Origin: Halomonas faecis
GTDB lineage: Bacteria; Pseudomonadota; Gammaproteobacteria; Pseudomonadales; Halomonadaceae
Assembly: GCF_010993975.1 (NCBI RefSeq)
Contig: NZ_JAACZO010000003.1
Coordinates: forward strand, 1-64,000
Reading direction: 5' to 3'
Length of the DNA: 64,000 nt
Shown: piece after piece, positions 7,502 through 14,416 of the stretch
Layout: every line of letters begins with the position of its first letter
How positions within the stretch are numbered: position 1 is the first letter of the stretch
Program-made: the position numbers and the translations under genes
Notes under the pieces: generated by a model
What the model saw: only the letters and a program-made list of their open reading frames with translations
Database searches by the model: none
Told to the model about the DNA's origin: nothing

Positions 7502-8979
7502 ATCGCCAGGCGCTGAACGACCTGCTCGCGCTCGGGGAGGGCTTTACCACCGAGTTCAAGAAGGCCGGCACCTCCGGCCTGGGGCGGGAGATTTGCGCTT
7601 TCGCCAACGCCACCGGCGGTGTGATCGTGATCGGCGTCACCGATGCCGGCGAGGTGGTCGGCGTGGTCGACCACAACAAGCTGAAGTCGGACGTGCAGGC
7701 CACGGCGCGCTCCGCCGAGCCGCCCATCGCCGTGGAGGTGGAGAGCGCAGGCGAGGTGCTGTGCGTGACCGTGCCGGCCCAGCACAGCAAACCCTACTCC
7801 TTCGGCGGCAAGTTCTACCTGCGCGAGGGCGCCTCCTCCCAGCAGATGTCGCGCCAGGAGATCCGCGAGTTCTTCTACCGCGAGGGGTTGATCCACTTCG
7901 ACGAGACCCCCTGCGAGCGCTTCTCCTTGGAGGAGGATCTGACCGACGAGGCTTGGGCCACCTTCCGCCGCCGGGCGCGCATCCCCGCCGACATGCCGCC
8001 GCTCACCGCGCTCAAGAACCTGCACCTGCTGACCGACGACGGCCAGATGACCCATGCCGGCGCCTGGCTGCTGGCACGCGACATCCAGAAGTTCTCCATC
8101 AGCGCCGATGTGGCCTGCGCGCTGTTCATGGGCACCGACAAGGTGCATATCCTCGATCGTCGCGGCTTCCACGGCGACGTCTACTCGATGATCGACGAGG
8201 TGATGGCCTGGCTGCTTTCCAAGCTCAACGTCGCCTACATCATCAAGCACGTGAAGCGCGAGGAGCGCCCTGAACTGCCCGAAGAGGCGCTGCGCGAGGC
8301 GGTGGTCAACGCGCTGGTGCACCGCGACTACCGCTCCACTGCCAACGTGCATGTCTATGTGTTCAGGGACCGGGTGGAGGTGGTCAGCCCCGGCGGCCTG
8401 CCCGCCGGCATGAGCGAGGCGGACCTGGGCATCAAGAGCATCCCCCGCAACCCGTTGCTGTTCGGCATGCTGCACCGCATGGAGGCCGTGGAGCATATCG
8501 GCTCCGGCATCCGGCGCATCCGCCGGTTGTGCGCCGAGTATGGCGTGGCCGAGCCCGAGATCGAGGTGTCGCCCCACTGGTTCGTGCTGCGTTTTCCCCG
8601 GTCGGAAGTGGTTGAGCAGGTGGGGCAGGCGCGACTTGGTCCCGATGCTGCGGCAGCCACCCCGGAAGCCACCCCGGAAGCCACCCCGGAAGCCACCCCG
8701 GAAGCCACCCCGGAAGTCACCCCGGAAGTCACCCCGGAAGTTCGCCTGTGTGGGGTCTTGGATGGGGAAATGTCGCGACAGGCGCTTCAAGAGAAGCTTT
8801 CCTTGAAGGATGCTGAGTATTTCCGTAAAGCTTATTTAGTGCCTGCCTTGGAAAAGGGTCTGATAGAGATGACCCTTCCCGACAAGCCTCGCAGCAGCAA
8901 GCAGCGATACCGACTGACCGAGCGTGGCCGGCGCAACCTTGAAAAGCGCGCCCCGGAGCAGAACGACAAGGATGCGTGA
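7498..8979 (+). CDS. AlbA_2 (Schlafen-type) / RecG-like GHKL ATP-binding protein inside the hsd operon
   Basis: COG2865-type protein of 493 residues. An AlbA_2 domain lies at about residues 8-120 (FTTEFKKAG, EICAFANATGGVIVIGV, FYLREG). An HATPase_c_4-like region follows at about 255-350 (EEALREAVVNALVHRDY, VEVVSPGGLP, GSGIRRI). Then comes a repetitive linker of five ATPE and two VTPE tetrapeptides (residues 387-414) and a C-terminal winged-helix segment ending DKPRSSKQRYRLTERG. Members are annotated as transcriptional regulators or RecG-like ATPases, and many occur inside type I restriction operons. Their biochemical role is not established. The 4-base overlaps with hsdS and hsdR imply co-translation, so a regulatory or accessory defence role is likely but inferred. 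Confidence 0.8.
   Translation: MNRQALNDLLALGEGFTTEFKKAGTSGLGREICAFANATGGVIVIGVTDAGEVVGVVDHNKLKSDVQATARSAEPPIAVEVESAGEVLCVTVPAQHSKPYSFGGKFYLREGASSQQMSRQEIREFFYREGLIHFDETPCERFSLEEDLTDEAWATFRRRARIPADMPPLTALKNLHLLTDDGQMTHAGAWLLARDIQKFSISADVACALFMGTDKVHILDRRGFHGDVYSMIDEVMAWLLSKLNVAYIIKHVKREERPELPEEALREAVVNALVHRDYRSTANVHVYVFRDRVEVVSPGGLPAGMSEADLGIKSIPRNPLLFGMLHRMEAVEHIGSGIRRIRRLCAEYGVAEPEIEVSPHWFVLRFPRSEVVEQVGQARLGPDAAAATPEATPEATPEATPEATPEVTPEVTPEVRLCGVLDGEMSRQALQEKLSLKDAEYFRKAYLVPALEKGLIEMTLPDKPRSSKQRYRLTERGRRNLEKRAPEQNDKDA
8656..8739 (+). repeat. In-frame 12-bp tandem repeat (7 units) in the AlbA_2 gene
   Basis: Five copies of GCCACCCCGGAA followed by two of GTCACCCCGGAA encode five ATPE and two VTPE tetrapeptides and then a Val. 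Because the unit is 12 bp, gain or loss of units keeps the frame and only changes linker length between the ATPase region and the C-terminal winged helix. The units differ only at the second base of the first codon. Confidence 0.95.
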
Positions 8980-11900
8980 TGAGTCCGAGCCCCTACAGTG
9001 AAGATACTCTGGTCCAGCAGACCACCGCCGACTATCTGGAACAGCGGCTTGGCTGGCGCTCGGTGCTGGCCTGGAACCAGGAGGACTTCGGGCCGGATAG
9101 CCTGCTGGGGCGAAGCTCCGAGCGCGAGGTAGTGCTCACCCGCGCGCTGCGTGAGCGGTTGACTTGGTTGAACCCCGGGCTGCCGGCCGAGGCCTACGAC
9201 GATGCCGTGCGCCAGGTGGTGGCCTCGCCGGTGGCCCAGTCGCTGGCGGCCACCAACCGCGACAAGTATGCTCAACTGCGCGACGGCGTCTGGGTCACCT
9301 TCCACGACGCCAAGGGCGAGCGCTGCCGCGAACGGCTGCGGCTGGTCGATTTCGACGAGCCGGACAACAACGACTTCCTTTGCGTGCGAGAGCTGTGGGT
9401 GCAGGGTGACCTCTACCGCCGCCGGGCCGATATCATCGGCTTCGTCAACGGCCTGCCGCTACTGTTCATGGAGTGCAAGAACATCGGCAAGCACCTGCGT
9501 GCCGCCTTCGAGCAGAACTTCTCCAGCTACAAGGGGGAGGTGCCGCACCTCTTCCACCACAATGCCCTGGTGGTGTTCGGCAACGGCGAGAAGGCCAAGC
9601 TGGGATCGCTGACCAGCCGCTGGGAGCACTTCACCGACTGGAAGCGTCTGGCCGAGGAGGACCCCGGCTCGGTGGACATGGAGACCCTGCTCAAGGGTGT
9701 CTGCGAGCGGTGCAACTTCCTGGACATCGTCGAGAACTTCATCCTCTTCGACGACTCCACTGGCGAGCCCAAGAAGATCATCGCCCGCAACCACCAGTTC
9801 CTGGGCGTCAACCGGGCGGTACAGGCGGTGCGCGAACGCCGCCAGCGGCAGGGCAAGCTGGGCGTGTTCTGGCACACCCAGGGCTCCGGCAAGAGCTACT
9901 CCATGGTGATGTTCACCCGCAAGGTGCACCGCAAGCTGGGCGGCAACTTCTCCTTCGTGGTTCTTACCGACCGTGAGGACCTCGACACCCAGATCTACAA
10001 GACCTATGCTGGATGCGGCCTGGTGGACAACGATCGAGATCCTTGCCGTGCCGGCAGCGGCGACCACCTGGAGGCGCTGCTGGGGCAGCACAAGGCCTAC
10101 CTGTTCTCGCTGATCCAGAAATTTCGCCCGGACATGCCGCCCAACCGGCGCGACGACATCATCGTCATCTCCGACGAGGCACACCGTACCCAGTACGGTA
10201 GCCTGGCGTTGAATATGCGCAATGCGCTGCCTCGGGCCAGCGTGATCGGCTTCACTGGCACGCCATTGTTCAAGGACGACGAGATCACCCGCCGCATGTT
10301 CGGCGACTACGTCTCCACCTACGACTTCCAGCGCGCCGTGGAGGACAGGGCCACGGTTCCGCTCTACTACGACGCTCGTGGCGACAAGCTGGGCGTGGCG
10401 ATCGGCGATATCAACGAGCGCATCGCCGAGCACCTGGAGCAGTTCGAGACCGACGATGTGGACGTGGAGCAGCGCCTGGAGCGTGATCTCAAGCGGGACT
10501 ATCACATCATCACCGCGGGCAAGCGGCTCGACCGGGTGGCGCAGGACTTCGTCGCGCACTACGCCAACGCCTGGGAGACCGGCAAGGCGATGCTGGTGTG
10601 CATCGACAAGATCACCTGCGTGCGCATGCACAAGCTGATCGGCTTCTACTGGGACGCGAAGATCCACGAGCTGGAAAGGTCGCTGGCCAAGAATACCGAT
10701 GAGCAGGAGGAACTGTTCCGGGGTCGGCAGCTGATCTGGATGCGCGAGACACGCGCGGCGGTGGTGGTCAGCGAGGAGCAGGGCGAGGAGGAGAAGTTTC
10801 GCCGCTGGGACCTGGATATCACACCCCATCGGCGGTTGATGAAGGAGGGCATGGCGCTGCCTGAATCGATGCGCGAGCTGCCGCAGTTCCGCCATATGCA
10901 GCGCATGGCCCTGGATGATGCCTTCAAGGCCGAACAGCACCCTTTCCGCATCGCCATCGTCTGCGCCATGTGGCTGACTGGCTTCGACGTGCCGAGCCTC
11001 GCCACCCTCTACCTCGACAAGCCGCTCAAGGCCCACACGCTGATGCAGACCATCGCCCGCGCCAACCGGGTCAGCGAGGGCAAGAACAACGGCCTGATCG
11101 TCGATTACTGCGGCATCCTGCGCCATCTGCGCAAGGCGTTGGCCACCTTCGCCGGCACCACCGGGGAGGGCGACCCGGGGGATGGCCGCGACCCCGCCCG
11201 TCCGGAGGAGGAGCTGCTGGCCGACCTGGATGAGGCGGTGGCGATGGTCAAGACCTTCCTGGTCGAGCGTGACGCATCTCTGGAGCTTGTGCAGACGACC
11301 AGCGGCTTTGAGCGCAACGCGGCCATCGTCGCCTGCAAGGAGGCGGCCAACGAGAGTGACGAGAGCCGCAAGCGTTTCGAGGTGCTGTGCCGCGAGGTGT
11401 TCAAGAAGTTCAAGGCCTGTCTGAACGCCAAGGGTGTCAACGCTCGCCGTGCCGACCGCGATACCATTGATATCGTCTACAAGAGCCTGCAGCAGGACCG
11501 TGAGCAGGCCGATATTTCGCATATCATCCGCGAGCTTCACGGTGTGGTCGACGAGGCCATCGAGATCCGTGCGCCCAGTGACCGCATTCGTGAGATCGGG
11601 GTCTATGACATCAGCGCCATCGACTTCGAGCGTCTCAAGAAGGAGTTCGAGAAGAGCAAGCAGCAGCGCACCCTGGTGCAGAAGCTGAGCCAGGTGGTCG
11701 AGCAGAAGCTCCAGCGACTGCTGCTGCAGAATCCGCTGCGCACGGACTTCCAGAACCACTACGAGAAGCTGGTGGCTGACTACAACCGCGAGAAGGACCG
11801 CGCCACCGTCGAACAGACCTTTGATGGGCTGCTGGATGAATTCTCAAAGCTTGACGAAGAGGCCGCCCGGGCCAAGCGGGAAGGCCTGGATGAGGAGTCG

Positions 11901-12230
11901 CTAGCGATCTTCGATCTGCTGCGCAAGCCGGAGCTGAGCGGCGCCGAGATTCGTCGCATCAAACGGGTGTCGGTGGAACTGCTGGAGAACCTGAAGGCGA
12001 GGATCACCGAGATCGATCATTGGCAGGAGCGCGAGTCCAGCCGCGACGCAGTGCAGATCGTCATTCGTGACTTCCTGTGGGACGACCGCACCGGCTTGCC
12101 GGTGGACCACTATAGCGAGGAGGAGGTGCTGAAGAAGACAGGTGAGGTCTTTCGGCATGTGATCCGTGCTTATCCCACCGTCCCTTCACCGGTTTATACG
12201 TCGCAGGTCGGTCGCCACTTTGCGCATTGA
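8979..12230 (+). CDS. hsdR: Type I restriction-modification endonuclease/translocase subunit HsdR
   Basis: Cuts and translocates unmodified DNA, driven by ATP. The N-terminal PD-(D/E)xK nuclease core is seen in RRADIIGFVNGLPLLFMECKN (about residues 150-170). The SF2 motor follows: Walker A HTQGSGKS (about residue 305), Walker B/DEAH box SDEAHRTQYG, FTGTPLF, and motif VI region TIARANRV. A long helical C-terminus binds the methylase. At about 1083 residues it has family length. The ATG at 8979 sits six bases behind AAGGA; a GTG at 8976 is the alternative. It overlaps the AlbA_2 gene by one to four bases. cobS starts 20 bases after the stop. Confidence 0.93.
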   Translation: MSPSPYSEDTLVQQTTADYLEQRLGWRSVLAWNQEDFGPDSLLGRSSEREVVLTRALRERLTWLNPGLPAEAYDDAVRQVVASPVAQSLAATNRDKYAQLRDGVWVTFHDAKGERCRERLRLVDFDEPDNNDFLCVRELWVQGDLYRRRADIIGFVNGLPLLFMECKNIGKHLRAAFEQNFSSYKGEVPHLFHHNALVVFGNGEKAKLGSLTSRWEHFTDWKRLAEEDPGSVDMETLLKGVCERCNFLDIVENFILFDDSTGEPKKIIARNHQFLGVNRAVQAVRERRQRQGKLGVFWHTQGSGKSYSMVMFTRKVHRKLGGNFSFVVLTDREDLDTQIYKTYAGCGLVDNDRDPCRAGSGDHLEALLGQHKAYLFSLIQKFRPDMPPNRRDDIIVISDEAHRTQYGSLALNMRNALPRASVIGFTGTPLFKDDEITRRMFGDYVSTYDFQRAVEDRATVPLYYDARGDKLGVAIGDINERIAEHLEQFETDDVDVEQRLERDLKRDYHIITAGKRLDRVAQDFVAHYANAWETGKAMLVCIDKITCVRMHKLIGFYWDAKIHELERSLAKNTDEQEELFRGRQLIWMRETRAAVVVSEEQGEEEKFRRWDLDITPHRRLMKEGMALPESMRELPQFRHMQRMALDDAFKAEQHPFRIAIVCAMWLTGFDVPSLATLYLDKPLKAHTLMQTIARANRVSEGKNNGLIVDYCGILRHLRKALATFAGTTGEGDPGDGRDPARPEEELLADLDEAVAMVKTFLVERDASLELVQTTSGFERNAAIVACKEAANESDESRKRFEVLCREVFKKFKACLNAKGVNARRADRDTIDIVYKSLQQDREQADISHIIRELHGVVDEAIEIRAPSDRIREIGVYDISAIDFERLKKEFEKSKQQRTLVQKLSQVVEQKLQRLLLQNPLRTDFQNHYEKLVADYNREKDRATVEQTFDGLLDEFSKLDEEAARAKREGLDEESLAIFDLLRKPELSGAEIRRIKRVSVELLENLKARITEIDHWQERESSRDAVQIVIRDFLWDDRTGLPVDHYSEEEVLKKTGEVFRHVIRAYPTVPSPVYTSQVGRHFAH

Positions 12231-12249
12231 CGTTGACTCACAGGACTAA

Positions 12250-13014
12250 GTGGCCATGAAAGGCATGGGCTATGGGCTGCTGCTGGCCTGCCAGTTTCTG
12301 ACACGGCTGCCGGTACCGGTGGCGTGCCCCTGGACGCCGGTCACCCGGCGCTGGGCGCTGCGCAGCTATCCGCTGGTGGGGCTGGCGATCGGCGTACTAT
12401 TGGCGGCGTTTGCTGCACTGCTGGGCGACGTATTGCCGACACCGCTGCTGGCGCTCGTGCTGCTCAGCCTGTGGGTGGCGCTCTCCGGAGGGCTTCATCT
12501 GGACGGCGTCATGGACGTGGCCGACGCCCTGGGCAGCAATGCACCCCTGGCACGGCGCTGGGAGATCATGAAGGATCCCCAGGTGGGAAGCTTCGCCATC
12601 CTGGCTCTGGTCTTCCTGCTGGCCTGGAAGGGCATGCTGGTTTGGGCGCTGCTGAACGCCGGTGCCTCGCTGGGCGTGCTGGTGGCCGTACCGGCGCTGG
12701 CGCGCTTCGGTGCCGTGGCCTTGCTGTGCCTGGCGCCTTGTGCGCGTCGCGAAGGGCTGGCCTGGACCTGGCGGCAGGATCTCGAACGGCGTGACCTGCT
12801 GCTGGCCCTCGTGCCGCTGGCGGTGCTGTTTGCGTTGCTGCCGGGATGGCCGCTGCTGCTGGGGGCGCTGCTGGCCTTCCTGCTGGTGTACGGTGGGGGA
12901 ATGACACGAGCTTTTACCGGCATCAACGGCGATATCGTGGGTGCCGCCATCGAGGGAGGAGAGCTATGGCTGTTGCTGATCGCCTGGAGTTGGTGGTCGT
13001 TCGTCACGGCCTGA
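12250..13014 (+). CDS. cobS: Adenosylcobinamide-GDP ribazoletransferase (cobalamin synthase)
   Basis: Integral membrane enzyme that joins GDP-cobinamide to alpha-ribazole (or its phosphate), the last step of nucleotide-loop assembly. The 254-residue protein has the CQFLTRLPVPV start typical of CobS, the LHLDGVMDVADALGSN motif whose acidic residues bind Mg, the IMKDPQVGSFAI loop, and at least six hydrophobic helices. The start may be GTG 12250 or ATG 12256; AGGA at 12242 lies upstream. It follows hsdR by 19 bases, so its expression probably depends on read-through from the restriction genes or from a promoter inside them. Its 3' end overlaps the cobC phosphatase by 49 bases. Confidence 0.93.
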   Translation: MAMKGMGYGLLLACQFLTRLPVPVACPWTPVTRRWALRSYPLVGLAIGVLLAAFAALLGDVLPTPLLALVLLSLWVALSGGLHLDGVMDVADALGSNAPLARRWEIMKDPQVGSFAILALVFLLAWKGMLVWALLNAGASLGVLVAVPALARFGAVALLCLAPCARREGLAWTWRQDLERRDLLLALVPLAVLFALLPGWPLLLGALLAFLLVYGGGMTRAFTGINGDIVGAAIEGGELWLLLIAWSWWSFVTA

Positions 13015-13607
13015 CGGCCTGGAACCGTGAGCGCCGCTACCAGGGTCAGCGTGACATTCCGCTGTTGCTGCCCGAGGCGCGCACCGGCCTGGATCGCCTG
13101 CGTGGGGCGCTGGCCGGAGACGAGTTCGATGCCGTGCACGCCAGCGATCTGATGCGCTGTCGTCAGACCTTGGCACATCTATTGGTGGGTCGACGGCTCG
13201 GCGTCGAGCCGCATTTCGACGCGCGCCTGCGCGAACTCGACTTCGGCGAGTACGAGGGCAAGTGCTACGAGGAACTCCAGGCGCTGCCTGCCTATCGGGC
13301 GTGGGTCGACAACCAGGGTGAACAGGCTCCGCCGGGCGGTGAGTCCACCCGAGCGCTGCGTCAGCGCCTCGGAGAGTGGTTCGGGGATCTGCTCGCCGAC
13401 GTGGAGGCCCATGGGCTGCAGCGCGTGCTGGTCATCACCCATGGGGGGGTGATCCGCGAGTTGCGCCGGCACTTCGAAGAGATCGACTTCTGGGAAGGCA
13501 GCGTAGGCCAGGCCGAAGGTCGCCGGCTGATCTTCGTGCAACGAGAGGGGGAGTGGCAATGCAGCTCTTCATCGGCGGAGCCTGTGCCGGCAAGTGCGAC
13601 GCCGTAA
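12966..13607 (+). CDS. cobC: Alpha-ribazole phosphatase (histidine phosphatase superfamily)
   Basis: Removes the 5'-phosphate from alpha-ribazole phosphate (or from adenosylcobalamin phosphate) to finish the nucleotide loop. The 213-residue protein carries the phosphohistidine motif VVVRHGLTAWN near residue 10, the second catalytic histidine in VLVITHGGVIREL, and an acidic RELDFGEYEG segment. The frame is open further upstream, but family similarity and a strong GAGGGAGGAG ribosome site select the ATG at 12966, inside the end of cobS. The overlap couples it to cobS. Its 3' end overlaps the next gene by 49 bases. Confidence 0.88.
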   Translation: MAVADRLELVVVRHGLTAWNRERRYQGQRDIPLLLPEARTGLDRLRGALAGDEFDAVHASDLMRCRQTLAHLLVGRRLGVEPHFDARLRELDFGEYEGKCYEELQALPAYRAWVDNQGEQAPPGGESTRALRQRLGEWFGDLLADVEAHGLQRVLVITHGGVIRELRRHFEEIDFWEGSVGQAEGRRLIFVQREGEWQCSSSSAEPVPASATP

Positions 13608-13987
13608 GCGAGCGCTTTCCGGCCGCTCGCTGGCATCGCCTGGAGGCCGGTACGCGACTGCCTGACTGGCGGGAGACGGTCGTTGCCGAGGTGCCGCTGG
13701 TGGTGACCGGCTGGGCAGACTGGATCGAAATGGCCCTGAGCGATGAGCCCGACGACGATCGCCTGCGCGAACAACTGGTTGCTGCCCTCGAGGCGCTGGT
13801 CGCCGTCGAGCGAGAGCGCGGTACTACCGTCATCGTGATCCTGCCCGAAATGGGCCGCGGCATCGTGCCGATGGCGGCTCGGCTACGCCGCTTGCGCGAC
13901 CTGGCCGGTTGGCTGGCCCAGGACACCGCCGAACGCGCCGAAGCGGTTTGGTACGTCCGTCATGGGCTCGTCAAGTCCCTGAAATGA
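13559..13987 (+). CDS. Small CobU-like P-loop protein (divergent adenosylcobinamide kinase paralogue)
   Basis: A 142-residue protein starting with a P-loop variant, GGACAGKC, instead of GGARSGKS. It ends with EMGRGIVPMAARLRRLRDL and HGLVKSLK, closely matching the CobU C-terminal pattern NEVGxGIVP...RD..G...K. The region that should hold the guanylylated histidine is shortened and that histidine is absent. It overlaps cobC and ends the operon. It is therefore probably a cobinamide kinase-like protein without guanylyltransferase activity, or a partner of the cobU product at 3482, which lacks the GIVP motif. The function is inferred from homology and context only. Confidence 0.65.
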   Translation: MQLFIGGACAGKCDAVSERFPAARWHRLEAGTRLPDWRETVVAEVPLVVTGWADWIEMALSDEPDDDRLREQLVAALEALVAVERERGTTVIVILPEMGRGIVPMAARLRRLRDLAGWLAQDTAERAEAVWYVRHGLVKSLK

Positions 13988-14020
13988 CGAGGCGTGTCGT
14001 AGATCGGCACGTCACTGTCG

Positions 14021-14049
14021 TTGACCCCGTAGCGCGGGGTTGCTAGCTT
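14021..14049 (+). promoter_or_regulatory. Sigma-70 promoter of the btuB riboswitch operon
   Basis: TTGACC (14021-14026), 17-base spacer, TAGCTT (14044-14049). Transcription would begin near 14056, just before the first conserved riboswitch bases, which fits a leader dedicated to the aptamer. Confidence 0.65.
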
Positions 14050-14057
14050 AGCGCCAC

Positions 14058-14250
14058 TCTCAGGTGCTCCAGGCGTGCGTAGACACGCTGGGGTGAAACG
14101 GGAAGTCGGTGCGCTGATCAGCCATTCCGACGCTGCCCCCGCAACGGTGATCGAGTTTAGGAACGCCCTATACCACTGTGCCGCTCGGCACGGGAAGGTG
14201 GCCTTCCAGGACGCTTCGCGTCCACTCGTCAGCCCGGAGACCGGCCTGTG
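14058..14250 (+). ncRNA. Cobalamin (AdoCbl) riboswitch aptamer
   Basis: The leader contains the conserved blocks of the B12 element in order: CAGGTGCTCC (14061-14070), GGGTGAAACGGGAAG (14091-14105), GCTGCCCCCGCAACGG (about 14132-14147), CCACTGTG (14173-14180), CGGGAAGG (14191-14198) and GTCAGCCCGGAGACCGGCC (14229-14247). Adenosylcobalamin binding would lower expression of the downstream uptake and biosynthesis operon. The end points are approximate. Its place directly between a promoter and btuB is the classic context. Confidence 0.93.
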
Positions 14251-14348
14251 AGTCCAGGAAACGCCGTACAACGGCGCTTCCCTCATGCCGGGTTGCGGTG
14301 GGCGACCACGAGGCAGGGTTCTCGTCGCAGCCGTCGTCTCCCTCTCTC

Positions 14349-14412
14349 GTCCCTTGCCGCCCCGGTGAATGCAACACCATTGCCGTGCGGGCAGGCACGG
14401 CGAGCAAGGGAC
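14349..14412 (+). promoter_or_regulatory. Expression platform: hairpin that occludes the btuB ribosome-binding site
   Basis: GTCCCTTGC (14349-14357) is the exact reverse complement of GCAAGGGAC (14404-14412), which contains the AAGGGA Shine-Dalgarno five bases before the btuB ATG. Inside that stem a second perfect hairpin pairs GCCGTGC (14382-14388) with GCACGGC (14395-14401). No U-tract follows, so control is predicted to act at translation initiation rather than by termination. Confidence 0.7.
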
Positions 14413-14416
14413 CTCC

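Noticed and set aside
7339-8790. Minus-strand frame of 483 codons starting with a repetitive FRGD/FRGG N-terminus
   Set aside because: The repeats are just the antisense of the 12-bp ATPE repeat; the frame mirrors the AlbA_2 gene and has no independent signals.
9459-11759. Open frame of 766 codons on the minus strand
   Set aside because: It lies entirely opposite hsdR, which has all motor motifs. The translation is Leu/Gln/His-rich low complexity typical of the antisense of GC-rich genes.
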